From Streptomyces tendae (GTDB lineage Bacteria; Actinomycetota; Actinomycetes; Streptomycetales; Streptomycetaceae): a stretch of DNA of 64,000 bases. Both the position numbers and the translations under genes were made by a program. The DNA lies in contig NZ_CP043959.1 in NCBI RefSeq assembly GCF_008632955.1, positions 6,696,001-6,760,000 on the forward strand, read 5' to 3'. The notes under the pieces are model-generated. The model did not search any database. It was not told where the DNA came from and saw nothing but the letters and a program-made list of their open reading frames with translations. This document shows positions 54,824-63,307 of this stretch, one piece after another; positions within the stretch are counted from its first letter, which is position 1; each line of letters starts with the position of its first letter.

Positions 54824-55423
54824 GTGAGACAGCATCGCGCGGGCCTGCTCGTCGCGGCCACGGCGCTGGCCCCCGCTCTTGTCCTCTCCACCCCGGCCTT
54901 CGCCGGCCCGTCGGCCGCACCCGCCCCCGCGACGACCGCGACGGTCTCGTCCGAGACGCCGATGGACGAGATGACGGAAGACGAGCTGCGCGCCGCGATC
55001 ACCGCGATCCTGGAGACCGAGGCCGGCGGCAGGAGCGTCACCGAGGCAGCCACCCAGGCCCTCAACGGCACCGTCGACGACATGCGCACGTTCCTGAAGA
55101 CCGGCTACCCGCTCGCCCAGGCCGATGACGACAGGTTCACGCTCTTCGTCATTCTCGGCGAAGCCCAGCAGAACGGCGACAAGCGGGTCATCAAGGAGAT
55201 CAACGCCCTCCTCGACCTTGACGTCCCCGAGGAGACGCGCGCCTGGCTGGAGACCGGCTACCCGCTCGCGCAGGCCGAGGACGACCGCGTCGCGCTCTTC
55301 GTCATCCTCGGCCAGGCCCAGAAGGCCGGCGACACCAAGCTGGTGCAGGAGATCAACGGCCTCCTGGACCGCATGGACGCGGAAGAGATACACACCTGGC
55401 TGGCGACCTACAGGGCCGCCTGA
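54824..55423 (+). CDS. Secreted ALF-repeat protein
   Basis: 199 aa, GTG 54824 with AGGAGG 8 nt upstream. Sec signal peptide (RQHRAGLLVAATALAPALVL .. AFA, cleavage near 29). Mature part contains ALF-type repeats: MRTFLKTGYPLAQADDDRFT and ARAWLETGYPLAQAEDDRVA-like units (second copy begins TRAWLETGYPLAQ), each followed by LFVILG.AQ..GD..... ALF repeats occur in secreted actinobacterial proteins, some of them toxin carriers; here there is no toxin domain. Extracellular, function unknown. Confidence 0.8.
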   Translation: MRQHRAGLLVAATALAPALVLSTPAFAGPSAAPAPATTATVSSETPMDEMTEDELRAAITAILETEAGGRSVTEAATQALNGTVDDMRTFLKTGYPLAQADDDRFTLFVILGEAQQNGDKRVIKEINALLDLDVPEETRAWLETGYPLAQAEDDRVALFVILGQAQKAGDTKLVQEINGLLDRMDAEEIHTWLATYRAA

Positions 55424-55679
55424 CCTACGGCCACGCCCGGTCGGAACCACTCACGCCCTCGGCTCCAGAACCGCGGCGGTCACCTCGGGATCGTCGTGTG
55501 GCCCGGAGCAGAACGTCAGGGAGGGCGGACGGGGCGTGCCAGTGGTACGTCACCGACGTCATCAGGGTGGTGCCGTCCACGGGGGAGGAGCGTGTGACCA
55601 GGGCCGGGCTCGATCAGGGCACCGAAGGAGGAGGTGATGTACCGCTCCGGCAGTGCGGCGTGGTCGGCGTGCCGATGGG

Positions 55680-57488
55680 TCAGCGGGTGATTTTCACCTG
55701 GCGGGTCTCGGTGATCTGGTCGATGTCCGAGACGCGGACGGTGAGTTTCAGCGTCCAGGTGCCCTCCAGGGGGAGGGTGAGGTCGTTGGTGGCCCAGTAG
55801 CCGCCCCGGTCGGTGAGCTTGGCGTCGATGGGGCCCACGTCCTTGGCCGGGAGGGTGAAGGAGACGCGGAGTTCCGGGACGAAGGTCAGGGCGCCCTGAG
55901 GTCCGAAGACCACCGCCTGGAGGCCGTTCTCACCGACCCGGCCGGGGTCCATCTGGAGCTGGACCGTGCCGCTGCCGCCGGGGGTGCCCGTGTCGTAGGG
56001 GACCGTGAACGCCTCCGCGCCGGGCAGGCCCGCCACCTGCGGCTCCGGTGCCTTGGCCGCCTCGGCCTCCGCGCGGGACGGCAGTGTGCCGGTCAGCACC
56101 GTGGTGATCAGCAGGACGGCCACCGCCACGACGACCTCCGCCAGCACGGAGCGGCGCAGGGCGCGGCGGTGGAGGGCCTCCGCTCCGGCGGTCACGGTGG
56201 TGGTCCTCGGTTCGGGGGGCGGGCCCGCCGAACCTACCAGCGCCGGCACGCGTTCCTCGGCCGGCGCCGGCCGGGCCGGCAGGGTCGTCCAGCGGCGGGA
56301 CAGGGCCGCCGCGAGCAGCAGGAAGACCGTCGCGGCCAGTTTCACGGTCAGGGTCCGGCCGTACGTCGTCCCCGTGAGGGCGGACCAGGAGCCGAGGCCG
56401 CGCCAGGACTGGTAGACGCCGGTGACGACGAGGACCGTCACCGAGGTGAAGGCCAGGCGGGAGAAGCGCGCGACCGTCGGGTACGGGGGCGGGGTCTTCG
56501 CGCGGTGAAGGGTGAGCAGGAGGGCGGTGAGGCCGCCGAGCCAGGCCGCCATCGCCAGCAGGTGCAGCACCGACGACGTCATGGCGACCGGTACCTGGAT
56601 GCCGGCCGAGGCGTGTTCGGCCGACGCCCACGTCAGGGCCAGGCCGAGGGACAGGGCCGCGCCCGCCGTCACACGGGTGCGCGGGGAGCGGCGACGGAGG
56701 AGGGGGACCAGGAACGCGGCCGTCAGCAGGAGGGCGAGGCGGGTGAGGAGGGCCAGGCCGGGGCGGCCGGTCAGTGTGCCGGGGAACGACGAGAGGTCCA
56801 GTGCCGTCGCCGGGGACGTCCCCTTCTCGTACGGGGCGCGCAGGACCAGCAGCGCGGCCGTCGTCACCAGCAGGGTCCACCAGCCGAACAGCAGCGGCGC
56901 CCGCAGCGGTGCCGTGTCCGGCGGGCGGCACAGCGCCGCGAACGCCGCCGTGCCGATGAGCAGCGCCGCGGCGATGTAGGCGAGGTAGCGGCCGGTGTCG
57001 TACAGGCTCTTGGTGACCGGGTGTTCGGCGTGGTCGGCGGGGGCCGCGGGCGGGGTCGGTGACGGCTTGCCGACGGAGAAGGTGAACGCGCCCGACACCG
57101 GGTGGCTGTCCGCCGAGACCACCCGCCAGGCCACGGTGTACGTGCCCTCGGCGAGGTCGCGGGGCAGTGCGGCGCGCGCGGTGTCGGCGGCGCCGGCCGC
57201 GTGCGCGGGCTCCTCCATGTGCACGCGGCGGTTGTCGGGGCCGTAGACGCGGAAGGAGTCCTCGAGCAGGCCCACGGACTCGGTGAACGTCAGGGTGATG
57301 TGCGGGGGCGCCGCCTTGACGACGCTCCCCTCCGCGGGGTCGCTGGCGCGCAGGGCCGCGTGGGCGCTCGCCGGGGCCGCGCCGCCGAGCAGCAGGATCA
57401 GCAGGGTGCCCAGCAGCACCAGGGCCCGGAGCCGCCGTGACCCGCCCCCTCCACGGCCGACCGCCGCCTCACCGCGCCGTCGCTCCAC
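55680..57488 (-). CDS. CopC-CopD fusion copper-resistance/import protein (YcnJ-like)
   Basis: 602 aa, GTG 57488. Signal peptide (LVLLGTLLILLLGG .. ASA), after which mature CopC begins with a His (HAALRASDPAEGS), the copper ligand typical of the domain. The rest of CopC ends near 140 (SADSHPVSGAFTFSVG with His). A CopD membrane domain of ~8 helices (160-400) follows, and a C-terminal immunoglobulin-like extracellular domain near 480-600 (FTVPYDTGTPGG .. WTLKLTVRVSD). Such proteins take up or handle copper at the membrane, as YcnJ in Bacillus. No CsoR or YcnI gene is adjacent. Confidence 0.86.
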   Translation of the reverse strand: MERRRGEAAVGRGGGGSRRLRALVLLGTLLILLLGGAAPASAHAALRASDPAEGSVVKAAPPHITLTFTESVGLLEDSFRVYGPDNRRVHMEEPAHAAGAADTARAALPRDLAEGTYTVAWRVVSADSHPVSGAFTFSVGKPSPTPPAAPADHAEHPVTKSLYDTGRYLAYIAAALLIGTAAFAALCRPPDTAPLRAPLLFGWWTLLVTTAALLVLRAPYEKGTSPATALDLSSFPGTLTGRPGLALLTRLALLLTAAFLVPLLRRRSPRTRVTAGAALSLGLALTWASAEHASAGIQVPVAMTSSVLHLLAMAAWLGGLTALLLTLHRAKTPPPYPTVARFSRLAFTSVTVLVVTGVYQSWRGLGSWSALTGTTYGRTLTVKLAATVFLLLAAALSRRWTTLPARPAPAEERVPALVGSAGPPPEPRTTTVTAGAEALHRRALRRSVLAEVVVAVAVLLITTVLTGTLPSRAEAEAAKAPEPQVAGLPGAEAFTVPYDTGTPGGSGTVQLQMDPGRVGENGLQAVVFGPQGALTFVPELRVSFTLPAKDVGPIDAKLTDRGGYWATNDLTLPLEGTWTLKLTVRVSDIDQITETRQVKITR

Positions 57489-57568
57489 GTCGTACCCGCC
57501 TCCTGGCCGTTCGCCTCCCAGGGAGTACGGACGGAAGGCGCCGCCCGCTCAACGGGACGGGCGCGGAA

Positions 57569-58342
57569 TCACCAGGTCGGGCGGGACGTCGCCCCTCCGT
57601 CCACCACCAGGTCGTGCCCGGTCACCCAGGACGCCAGCGGGGAGGCGAGGAACACGCAGGCGTCGCCGATGTCCTCCGGGCGGCCGAGCCGGCCCACGGC
57701 GGACGCCTCCCGCCAGCGGCGTACGCCCTCCGGCCAGGCGTCCGCCAGGCCCTCCCGGTCGATCAGGCCGGGCGAGACCGTGTTGACGCGGACGCCCCAG
57801 GGGCCGTACTCCAGGGCCGCCGTGCGGGCGTGCATCACCACCGCGGCCTTGGCGGCGCCGTAATGGGCGTGCCCGGGGGCGGGGAAGCGGCCTTCGACGG
57901 AGGCGATGTGGGTGACGGAGCCGCCGCCGTCCTGGTCCCGCATCAGCCGGGCGGCCGCCTGGGTGCAGGCGAAGACGGCGGTGAGGTTGGTGTCCACGAC
58001 CGCCCGCCACTCGGCCGCCGTCATGCCGGCGAGTTCCTGGACCGGCTGGACACCGGCGTTGTTGACCAGCGCGGTGAGCCGGCCGCCGAACCGTTCGGCC
58101 GTCTCGGCGACCAGGCGGTGGCAGGCGTCCTCGTCGGTGAGGTCGGCCCGCAGGACGACGGCCCTGCCGCCCGCGTCCCGGATGGCGGCGGCGGTCCCCT
58201 GCGCGGACGCGACCGAGGTGCGGCAGTGCAGGGCGACGGCCGCGCCCTCCTCGGCGAACCGCCGGGCGATGCCTCCGCCGATGCCGCCCCCCGCGCCGGT
58301 GACCAGGGCGACCTGGCCGTGCAGCAGTCCCGGCTCCCTCAT
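57569..58342 (-). CDS. Short-chain dehydrogenase/reductase (iron-box operon)
   Basis: 257 aa, ATG 58342. NAD(P) motif TGAGGGIGGGIARRF at ~15-29, NNAG at 92-95, catalytic Ser in HIASVEGRF (with HIAS), Tyr-Lys in HYGAAKAAV, and PGLID. Typical classical SDR with intact Ser-Tyr-Lys. The ATG overlaps the stop of the DUF985 cupin by 4 nt; last gene of the four-gene operon. Substrate unknown; likely an alcohol or ketone of a siderophore-related product. Confidence 0.9.
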   Translation of the reverse strand: MREPGLLHGQVALVTGAGGGIGGGIARRFAEEGAAVALHCRTSVASAQGTAAAIRDAGGRAVVLRADLTDEDACHRLVAETAERFGGRLTALVNNAGVQPVQELAGMTAAEWRAVVDTNLTAVFACTQAAARLMRDQDGGGSVTHIASVEGRFPAPGHAHYGAAKAAVVMHARTAALEYGPWGVRVNTVSPGLIDREGLADAWPEGVRRWREASAVGRLGRPEDIGDACVFLASPLASWVTGHDLVVDGGATSRPTW

Positions 58343-58818
58343 GGTCTGCCGAACTCCGCGACGAGGGCCGCCCGGTCCGGGTGACGGGCCGCCAGCTCGG
58401 CCGGGTCGCCGTGCTCGTAGCCCTCGTAGGTGAAGCCGGGTGCCATCGTGCAGCCGAACAGCGTCCAGGAGCCGCCCGCCGCGACCCGGGCGCCCATCCA
58501 GGTGCCGGCGGGGACGGTGAGCTGGACGTGCTGGCCGCCGAGGACGTCGGGGCCGAGCACCGGGGTGCTGCTGCCGCCGTCGGGGGCGAGCAGCAGCATC
58601 CGCAGCGGGTCACCGAGGTAGTGGTGCCAGGTCTCGTCCGCGGGCAGGCGGTGCAGGGCGGAGAAGTCGCCGGGCGCGTCGGTGAGCAGGGCGACGATGG
58701 CGGTGCCCTCGGGGCGGCCGTCGGGGCGGACGGGACCGGCCCAGGTCTGCCGGAACCGGCCTCCCTCACGGGGGATCGGCTCCAGTCCGTAGTGGGCGAC
58801 GAGGTCGTCGGGGGTCAC
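58339..58818 (-). CDS. Cupin (DUF985) protein (iron-box operon)
   Basis: 159 aa, GTG 58818, overlapping the stop of the upstream acyltransferase (GTGA). DUF985/cupin 5 features: LVAHYGLEPIPREGGRFRQT, ALHRLPADETWHHYLGDPL and TLFGCTMAPGFTYEGYEHGD. Cupin metal site His residues (DETWHHYLG) are present. DUF985 proteins are of unknown function. The cluster suggests a tailoring or epimerase step on a sugar or siderophore, which is my guess only. Confidence 0.85.
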   Translation of the reverse strand: MTPDDLVAHYGLEPIPREGGRFRQTWAGPVRPDGRPEGTAIVALLTDAPGDFSALHRLPADETWHHYLGDPLRMLLLAPDGGSSTPVLGPDVLGGQHVQLTVPAGTWMGARVAAGGSWTLFGCTMAPGFTYEGYEHGDPAELAARHPDRAALVAEFGRP

Positions 58819-59423
58819 CCGCCGAAGGCTACCTCGCGGGTGAGGAAGGCGAGTTGTGCCTTCTTCTCCGGGAGGTACACGTCCGGCAGGTCGACCTCGG
58901 GGAGCACGACCCGAGGACCGGTGGTGAAGCCCTGCCTGACGAAGCGGGCGACCGCCTTCTCGTTGGCGACGTCCGGGTCGACGACGATCCGCCGGCGGTC
59001 CAGCACCTCCAGCACGTAGGTGAGGACGGCGGCCGCAAGACCGGCGGTCCAGCCCGGGCGTGTCTCGCCCGGCCCCGCGCCCGCGAGCAGCAGGTGAATG
59101 CCGATGTCGCCCGGTTCGACGGGGTAGCACGCGCCCACCCGGTCGGCCTCCGGCTCGTACGTCTGGAGCAGCGCGGCCGGGTCGCCGTCCTTGACGACGA
59201 GGTACGCGTGATGGGTGTCGAGGGTCTCCATGTGCGCGTAGATCTCGGCGACCCGCTCCACGGTGAGGCCGTTCATGCCCCAGAACACGGCGCGTTCCTC
59301 GCTCACCCAGCGGTGCAGCAGGGGCGCGTCGGCGGCGGGGTCGAGCGGCAGGACGCGCACGGTGCCGAAGCCGTCGACCGTCTGCTCGTGGACGGCCGGG
59401 CGGGAGGCGTACGGGTCAGACAT
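58815..59423 (-). CDS. AlcB/IucB-type siderophore acyltransferase (GNAT)
   Basis: 202 aa, ATG 59423. Matches the siderophore-acyltransferase family: LHRWVSEERAVFWGMNGLTV, ALLQTYEPEADRVGACYPVE, GDIGIHLLLAG, and RRRIVVDPDVANEKAVARFV (acyl-CoA region). In AlcB and IucB the enzyme acylates an N-hydroxylamine for hydroxamate siderophores. The start overlaps the end of the acylase by 8 nt. No N-hydroxylase or NIS synthetase is in the window, so it may modify a siderophore made elsewhere. Confidence 0.86.
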   Translation of the reverse strand: MSDPYASRPAVHEQTVDGFGTVRVLPLDPAADAPLLHRWVSEERAVFWGMNGLTVERVAEIYAHMETLDTHHAYLVVKDGDPAALLQTYEPEADRVGACYPVEPGDIGIHLLLAGAGPGETRPGWTAGLAAAVLTYVLEVLDRRRIVVDPDVANEKAVARFVRQGFTTGPRVVLPEVDLPDVYLPEKKAQLAFLTREVAFGG

Positions 59424-61509
59424 CGGTCTCCTTCGTCAGCTGCGCCCAGTCGGTGACGACCGGGGCCAGGTCGCCGGCGAGCCACAGGGGCTGCTGGTCT
59501 CGGTGGTGGGGTGATCCGGGCCGGCCGGAGGCGCCGTGCGGCACCACCCAGCGGCTGTCCTCGCGCCGGGCCAGGTCCCAGACGTAGCGGGCGGCGGGCC
59601 CGCGGGCGGCGAGGTCGGTGATGCCGGGCACGGCGGAGGTGCACAGCACGCAGTCGTGGTCGCCGGACAGGCCGGGCTCCTCCTGCGGCGCCTCGGACGG
59701 CAGGGCCCGCCAGGGCGCGAGGCGGTGGGTGTCGCCCCAGACGCCGGCGGGCGGCGCGGCGGCCACCTCCTCCAGCGCCGCGCGGACGACGGCCGGGCGG
59801 TCGATGCCGAACAGGTCCTCGGCCGCCAGCAGGTGTCCGAGGGCGAACCCGATGCGCGGGACCAGCGCGAGCCAGGGCCGGAACACCTCCGGGTACGGCG
59901 GCGGGGTCGCGGCCGCCGCGAGGGCGGGCTCGGCGGCGAGTCCGCGGACGACCGCGCCGCGCAGGGCCGCGAATGCGGCCGCGTCGGCGCTGTCCGCGTC
60001 CATGTGCCGGTCCCAGGCGAGCAGGCGCTCGCGCAGGGCGACGGCGGGTCCGGTGAGGGCCGAGGTGTCGAGCGCGGCCAGGCGGTCCAGGAGGGGGGCG
60101 GCGGAGGCGAGGTGGGTGTCGGTGTGGAGGGCCGCCATGCCGGCGGCGGACCAGCGGTGCTGCCGCGCGAGCAGCGCGGCGATGCGGTCGGCGCGGTGCG
60201 GCGGGGCGAACTCCACGCCGAGGGGGGCGGCGGGCCCGCGCTGGTTGGCCATCACGGCGACGCCGTCGTCGAGTCCGGCGCGGGGGGTCTCGTGCCGGCC
60301 CCGCCACTCGTGGCCGGGCTCCCACGCGGGCACCACCCGGGAGCCGTTGGCCTCGGCGCGTACGGGGACGCGGCCGGCCACCCGGTGCAGGGTGCCGCCC
60401 TCGGTGTCGGCGGCCAGGACGACGTTGACGGGCTCGGCCCACAGGTCCACGGCGCGGTCGACGTCGGCGACGCGACGGGCCCGAAGCAGGGGCAGCAGCG
60501 CGCCGAAGCCGAGGTCACCGGTGACGCGCGGCGGGTACCGCAGGGCGACGGCGAGCGGCGGCTCACCGGACTCGGGGACCCCGCCGTCGAGACCCTCGGG
60601 GCCGCCGATGACGACGGGGCCGCGCTCGGTCTCGACCACCTCCACCTCGACGGGTTCCTCGCCCGCCACCTCGACGGTCTCGGTGTGCCGGGCGGCCCGC
60701 CGCCAGGTGCCGTCCGGGCCGAGCGCCTCGATGCCGGCGCCGGTGCGCCGCAGCCGCTCGCGGTAGAGGTCCTGGTAGTCGGCCATGGCGTTGGTGATGG
60801 CCCAGGCGACCGTGCCGGTGTGGCCGAAGTGGGCGATGCCGGGGACGCCCGGCACGGCGAGGCCGAGGACGTCGAACTCCGGGCAGGACAGACGTATCTG
60901 CTGGTAGACACCGGGATCCTCGATGAACCGGTGCGGGTCGCCGGCGATCACCGCCTGCCCGGTGACCGTGCGCTCCCCCGCGACCAGCCAGCCGTTGCTG
61001 CCCGAGGTGCCGGGGCCGTCGGTGGCGAACAGGCCCACGGCGTCCGGCCCGAGGCGCCCGGCGACGTGGTCGCGCCACAGCTTGGCGGGAAACCCGGCGA
61101 AGAGGAGGTGCGTGGACAGCCACACCGCCAGCGGGGTCCACGGCTCCCAGCGGCCGGGGACGGTGCCGGCGCGGGCGAACTCCGGGGCGTCGAGCCCCTC
61201 CAGGCCCTCGTTGACGCCGGTGACGTACGCCCGGATCCAGTCGGCGGTCTCCGGGTCGCCCTCCTCCAGGCGGGCGAAGCAGCGGCGGGCCGTGTCGGTC
61301 ACCCGGGCGCGCCTGACCAGTACGTCCCAGGACAGTTCCGCGGCGCCGAGGAAGGAGGCCGAGGTGCCCTGGGCGCGGTGCCGCTCCACCTCGATCTGCC
61401 AGCCGCGGTCGAGGGCGGTCACCAGCCCCTGGACGCGCGCGAGTTCACGCGCGTCGTCCGCCCGCAGATGGGGAATCCCCCAGGGGTCCCGGAAGATCGC
61501 ACCGGACAC
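59416..61509 (-). CDS. Penicillin acylase-family Ntn hydrolase, cytoplasmic (iron-box operon)
   Basis: 697 aa, GTG 61509 with GAGGG 4 nt upstream. The amide hydrolase layout is complete: alpha part, then SNGWLVAGERTVTGQAVIAGD with the autocatalytic Ser171 (GTSGSNGW), PGVPGIAHFGHTGTVAWAIT, and a late block ATPPPYPEVFRPWLA. The family includes PvdQ, which removes an acyl group in pyoverdine maturation, and penicillin G acylase. Those are exported, but here there is no signal peptide: the chain starts MSGAIFRDPWGIPHL, directly in the domain. Probably cleaves an amide in a siderophore or its precursor within the cell. Confidence 0.88.
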   Translation of the reverse strand: MSGAIFRDPWGIPHLRADDARELARVQGLVTALDRGWQIEVERHRAQGTSASFLGAAELSWDVLVRRARVTDTARRCFARLEEGDPETADWIRAYVTGVNEGLEGLDAPEFARAGTVPGRWEPWTPLAVWLSTHLLFAGFPAKLWRDHVAGRLGPDAVGLFATDGPGTSGSNGWLVAGERTVTGQAVIAGDPHRFIEDPGVYQQIRLSCPEFDVLGLAVPGVPGIAHFGHTGTVAWAITNAMADYQDLYRERLRRTGAGIEALGPDGTWRRAARHTETVEVAGEEPVEVEVVETERGPVVIGGPEGLDGGVPESGEPPLAVALRYPPRVTGDLGFGALLPLLRARRVADVDRAVDLWAEPVNVVLAADTEGGTLHRVAGRVPVRAEANGSRVVPAWEPGHEWRGRHETPRAGLDDGVAVMANQRGPAAPLGVEFAPPHRADRIAALLARQHRWSAAGMAALHTDTHLASAAPLLDRLAALDTSALTGPAVALRERLLAWDRHMDADSADAAAFAALRGAVVRGLAAEPALAAAATPPPYPEVFRPWLALVPRIGFALGHLLAAEDLFGIDRPAVVRAALEEVAAAPPAGVWGDTHRLAPWRALPSEAPQEEPGLSGDHDCVLCTSAVPGITDLAARGPAARYVWDLARREDSRWVVPHGASGRPGSPHHRDQQPLWLAGDLAPVVTDWAQLTKETDV

Positions 61510-61526
61510 TGTGCCCTCATTTCACT

Positions 61527-61545
61527 TTAGGTTAGGCTCCCCTAA
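61527..61545. promoter_or_regulatory. Iron box (DmdR/IdeR-type operator)
   Basis: TTAGGTTAGGCTCCCCTAA matches the Streptomyces DmdR1 consensus I recall (TTAGGTTAGGCTCACCTAA) in 18 of 19 positions. It lies 17 nt upstream of the acylase GTG (minus) and 45 nt upstream of the siderophore-interacting ATG (plus). Iron-loaded DmdR should repress both directions. Confidence 0.88.
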
Positions 61546-61590
61546 GTAAACCGTGACGTGGCGGAATCGTACGCGAAGGGTGAGGACGCG

Positions 61591-62307
61591 ATGGGGCAGG
61601 GGCGGGGTTGGGAGGGCGCGGTTCTCAAACTGCTGCGCGCGAAGGATTTCGAGTTCACCGTGACGGGCACGGAGGACGTCACCGCGGACTACCGGCGGGT
61701 GACCTTCACCGACGGCGGCATGCTGGCGACGACCGGCGTGCACCCCACGATGTGGGTGCGGCTGTGGTTCGACAACGCGGGCAGGCCGCACCAGCGCGCC
61801 TACACCCTGGTCGACCCGGACCCGGAGGCCGGCACCTTCGCCCTGGAGTTCGCGCTGCACGAGGGCTGCGCGAGCGACTGGGCCCGGGCCGCGAAGCCCG
61901 GCGACACCGTCGAGGCGACCGTGCAGGGCACGGGGTTCGAGCAGCCCAGCCCGGCTCCGTCCCACGTCTGCGTGGTCGGCGACCCGGCCTCGCTGCCCGC
62001 CATCAACTCCCTGCTCGGCGCCCTGGGTGACGCCCCGGCGACCATCTGGTTCGAGGGCTCCCTGGAAGGGCTGCCCTGGGCCGCCGACCCCGCGCGCCAC
62101 GAGGTGCGCGAGGTGCCCCGGCGGGAGGCCGCGCTGGTCGAGCGGGTGCGCGCCGAACTGCCCGACCTGCTGAGGTCCGGCCCCGACCCGTACGTGTGGA
62201 TCGCCTGCGACACCGCGACCACCCGCACGCTGGGCGCGTTCGTCCGCAAGGAGCTGGCCGTCCCCAAGCAGCGGGTGCAGGCGCTCGGGTACTGGCGCGC
62301 GAGCTGA
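61591..62307 (+). CDS. Siderophore-interacting protein (ferric-siderophore reductase, ViuB-like)
   Basis: 238 aa from ATG 61591 (GAGG 5 nt upstream). The annotated-looking GTG at 61558 lacks a ribosome site. FAD-binding barrel with RAYTLVDPDPEAGTFALEFALH (RxYT..R-like FAD motif); C-terminal SIP domain DPYVWIACDTATTRTLGAFV. It reduces Fe3+ in siderophores with NAD(P)H so iron can be released. It is alone on its side of the iron box, opposite the acylase operon. Confidence 0.88.
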   Translation: MGQGRGWEGAVLKLLRAKDFEFTVTGTEDVTADYRRVTFTDGGMLATTGVHPTMWVRLWFDNAGRPHQRAYTLVDPDPEAGTFALEFALHEGCASDWARAAKPGDTVEATVQGTGFEQPSPAPSHVCVVGDPASLPAINSLLGALGDAPATIWFEGSLEGLPWAADPARHEVREVPRREAALVERVRAELPDLLRSGPDPYVWIACDTATTRTLGAFVRKELAVPKQRVQALGYWRAS

Positions 62308-62351
62308 CCCGCGACGCGCGATCAACGGGGCGACGCGCGATCATCGGGGGC

Positions 62352-62954
62352 ATGGACGTCACACTGCACCTCGCCCAGGACCCCGACGCCGACCGGCTGC
62401 TGGGCCGCAGCCCGCTCGCCGCGCTGACCGGGATGCTGCTGGACCAGCAGATCCCGATGGAGTGGGCGTTCAAGGGCCCGGCGACGATCGCGCGGCGGCT
62501 CGGCTCGGACGACCTCGACGCGCACGAGATCGCGGCGTACGACCCCGAGGCGTTCGCGGCGCTGCTCTCGGAGAAGCCCGCCGTGCACCGCTACCCGGGC
62601 TCCATGGCCGGGCGCATCCAGCAGCTGTGCCGGTACCTCGTCGAGCACTACGACGGTGACGCCGAGGCCGTCTGGCGGGGCGTCGAGGACGGCCGGGAGC
62701 TGCTGAGGCGGCTGCAGGAACTGCCGGGGTTCGGCAAGCAGAAGGCGCAGATCTTCCTCGCCCTGCTGGGCAAGCAGCTCGGTGTCCGCCCCGCCGGCTG
62801 GCGGGAGGCGGCCGGCGCCTACGGCGAGGAGAAGTCCTTCCGGTCCGTCGCGGACATCACGGGCCCCGAGTCCCTGGTGAAGGTGCGGGCGCACAAGCAG
62901 GAGATGAAGGCGGCGGCGAAGGCGGCCAAGGCCGCGAAGAAGCCGGGGGCGTGA
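62352..62954 (+). CDS. HhH-GPD base-excision DNA repair protein
   Basis: 200 aa, ATG 62352. Contains LTGMLLDQQIPMEWAF and the helix-hairpin-helix LQELPGFGKQKAQIFLALLG with downstream aspartate region; the typical catalytic Lys/Asp pattern is partly present (no Fe-S cluster cysteines). The Lys/Ala tail (KAAAKAAKAAKKPGA) resembles a histone-like DNA-binding tail. It likely excises damaged bases. It follows the SIP gene by 44 bp on the same strand. Confidence 0.82.
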   Translation: MDVTLHLAQDPDADRLLGRSPLAALTGMLLDQQIPMEWAFKGPATIARRLGSDDLDAHEIAAYDPEAFAALLSEKPAVHRYPGSMAGRIQQLCRYLVEHYDGDAEAVWRGVEDGRELLRRLQELPGFGKQKAQIFLALLGKQLGVRPAGWREAAGAYGEEKSFRSVADITGPESLVKVRAHKQEMKAAAKAAKAAKKPGA

Positions 62955-63307
62955 GCGGGCGCCCGTCCGGTGGTTCGTCCGCACGCCGTCGTGGCCGGGC
63001 CGGCGCGGGGCGTTCGTCCTGCCGGCGTGGTGACCGGGCCGGCGCGGGGCGTCCGTCCTGCCGGCGTGGTGACCGGGCCGGCGCGGGGCGTCCGTCCTGC
63101 CGGCGTGGTGACCGGGCCGGCGCGGGGCGTCCGTCCTGCCGGCGTGGTGGCGGGGCGGCCGGCGGGCCCCGGAACGGCACGGGGAGGCGCGCCAGGTCAC
63201 CCCGGGGGACCGCGGGCCCGTTTGCTCCCGGTATGCGGGTGCTTTTGCGGCGCCGTACTGCGTCGCCATGGCTGCGCCCGGAACGTCTCGACCGGTAGGC
63301 TTTCCGT
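62955..63307. other. Intergenic region with minisatellite and upstream region of the VapB-like gene
   Basis: 353 bp. It is dominated by the 39-bp tandem repeat (62995-63150, listed separately). A TAGGCT at 63296-63301 ends 6 nt before the next GTG, as expected for a -10 with a leaderless start. Confidence 0.6.
62995..63150. repeat. 39-bp minisatellite, four tandem copies
   Basis: Four head-to-tail copies with starts at 62995, 63034, 63073 and 63112, differing by single bases. The unit reads ccgggccggcgcggggcgtc, then cgtcctgccggcgtggtga. It is 13 codons long, so frames stay open on both strands. No separate spacer or CRISPR structure. Confidence 0.93.

Noticed and set aside
62995..63150. CRISPR-like array
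   Set aside because: Units abut directly with no unique spacers, and there are no cas genes.
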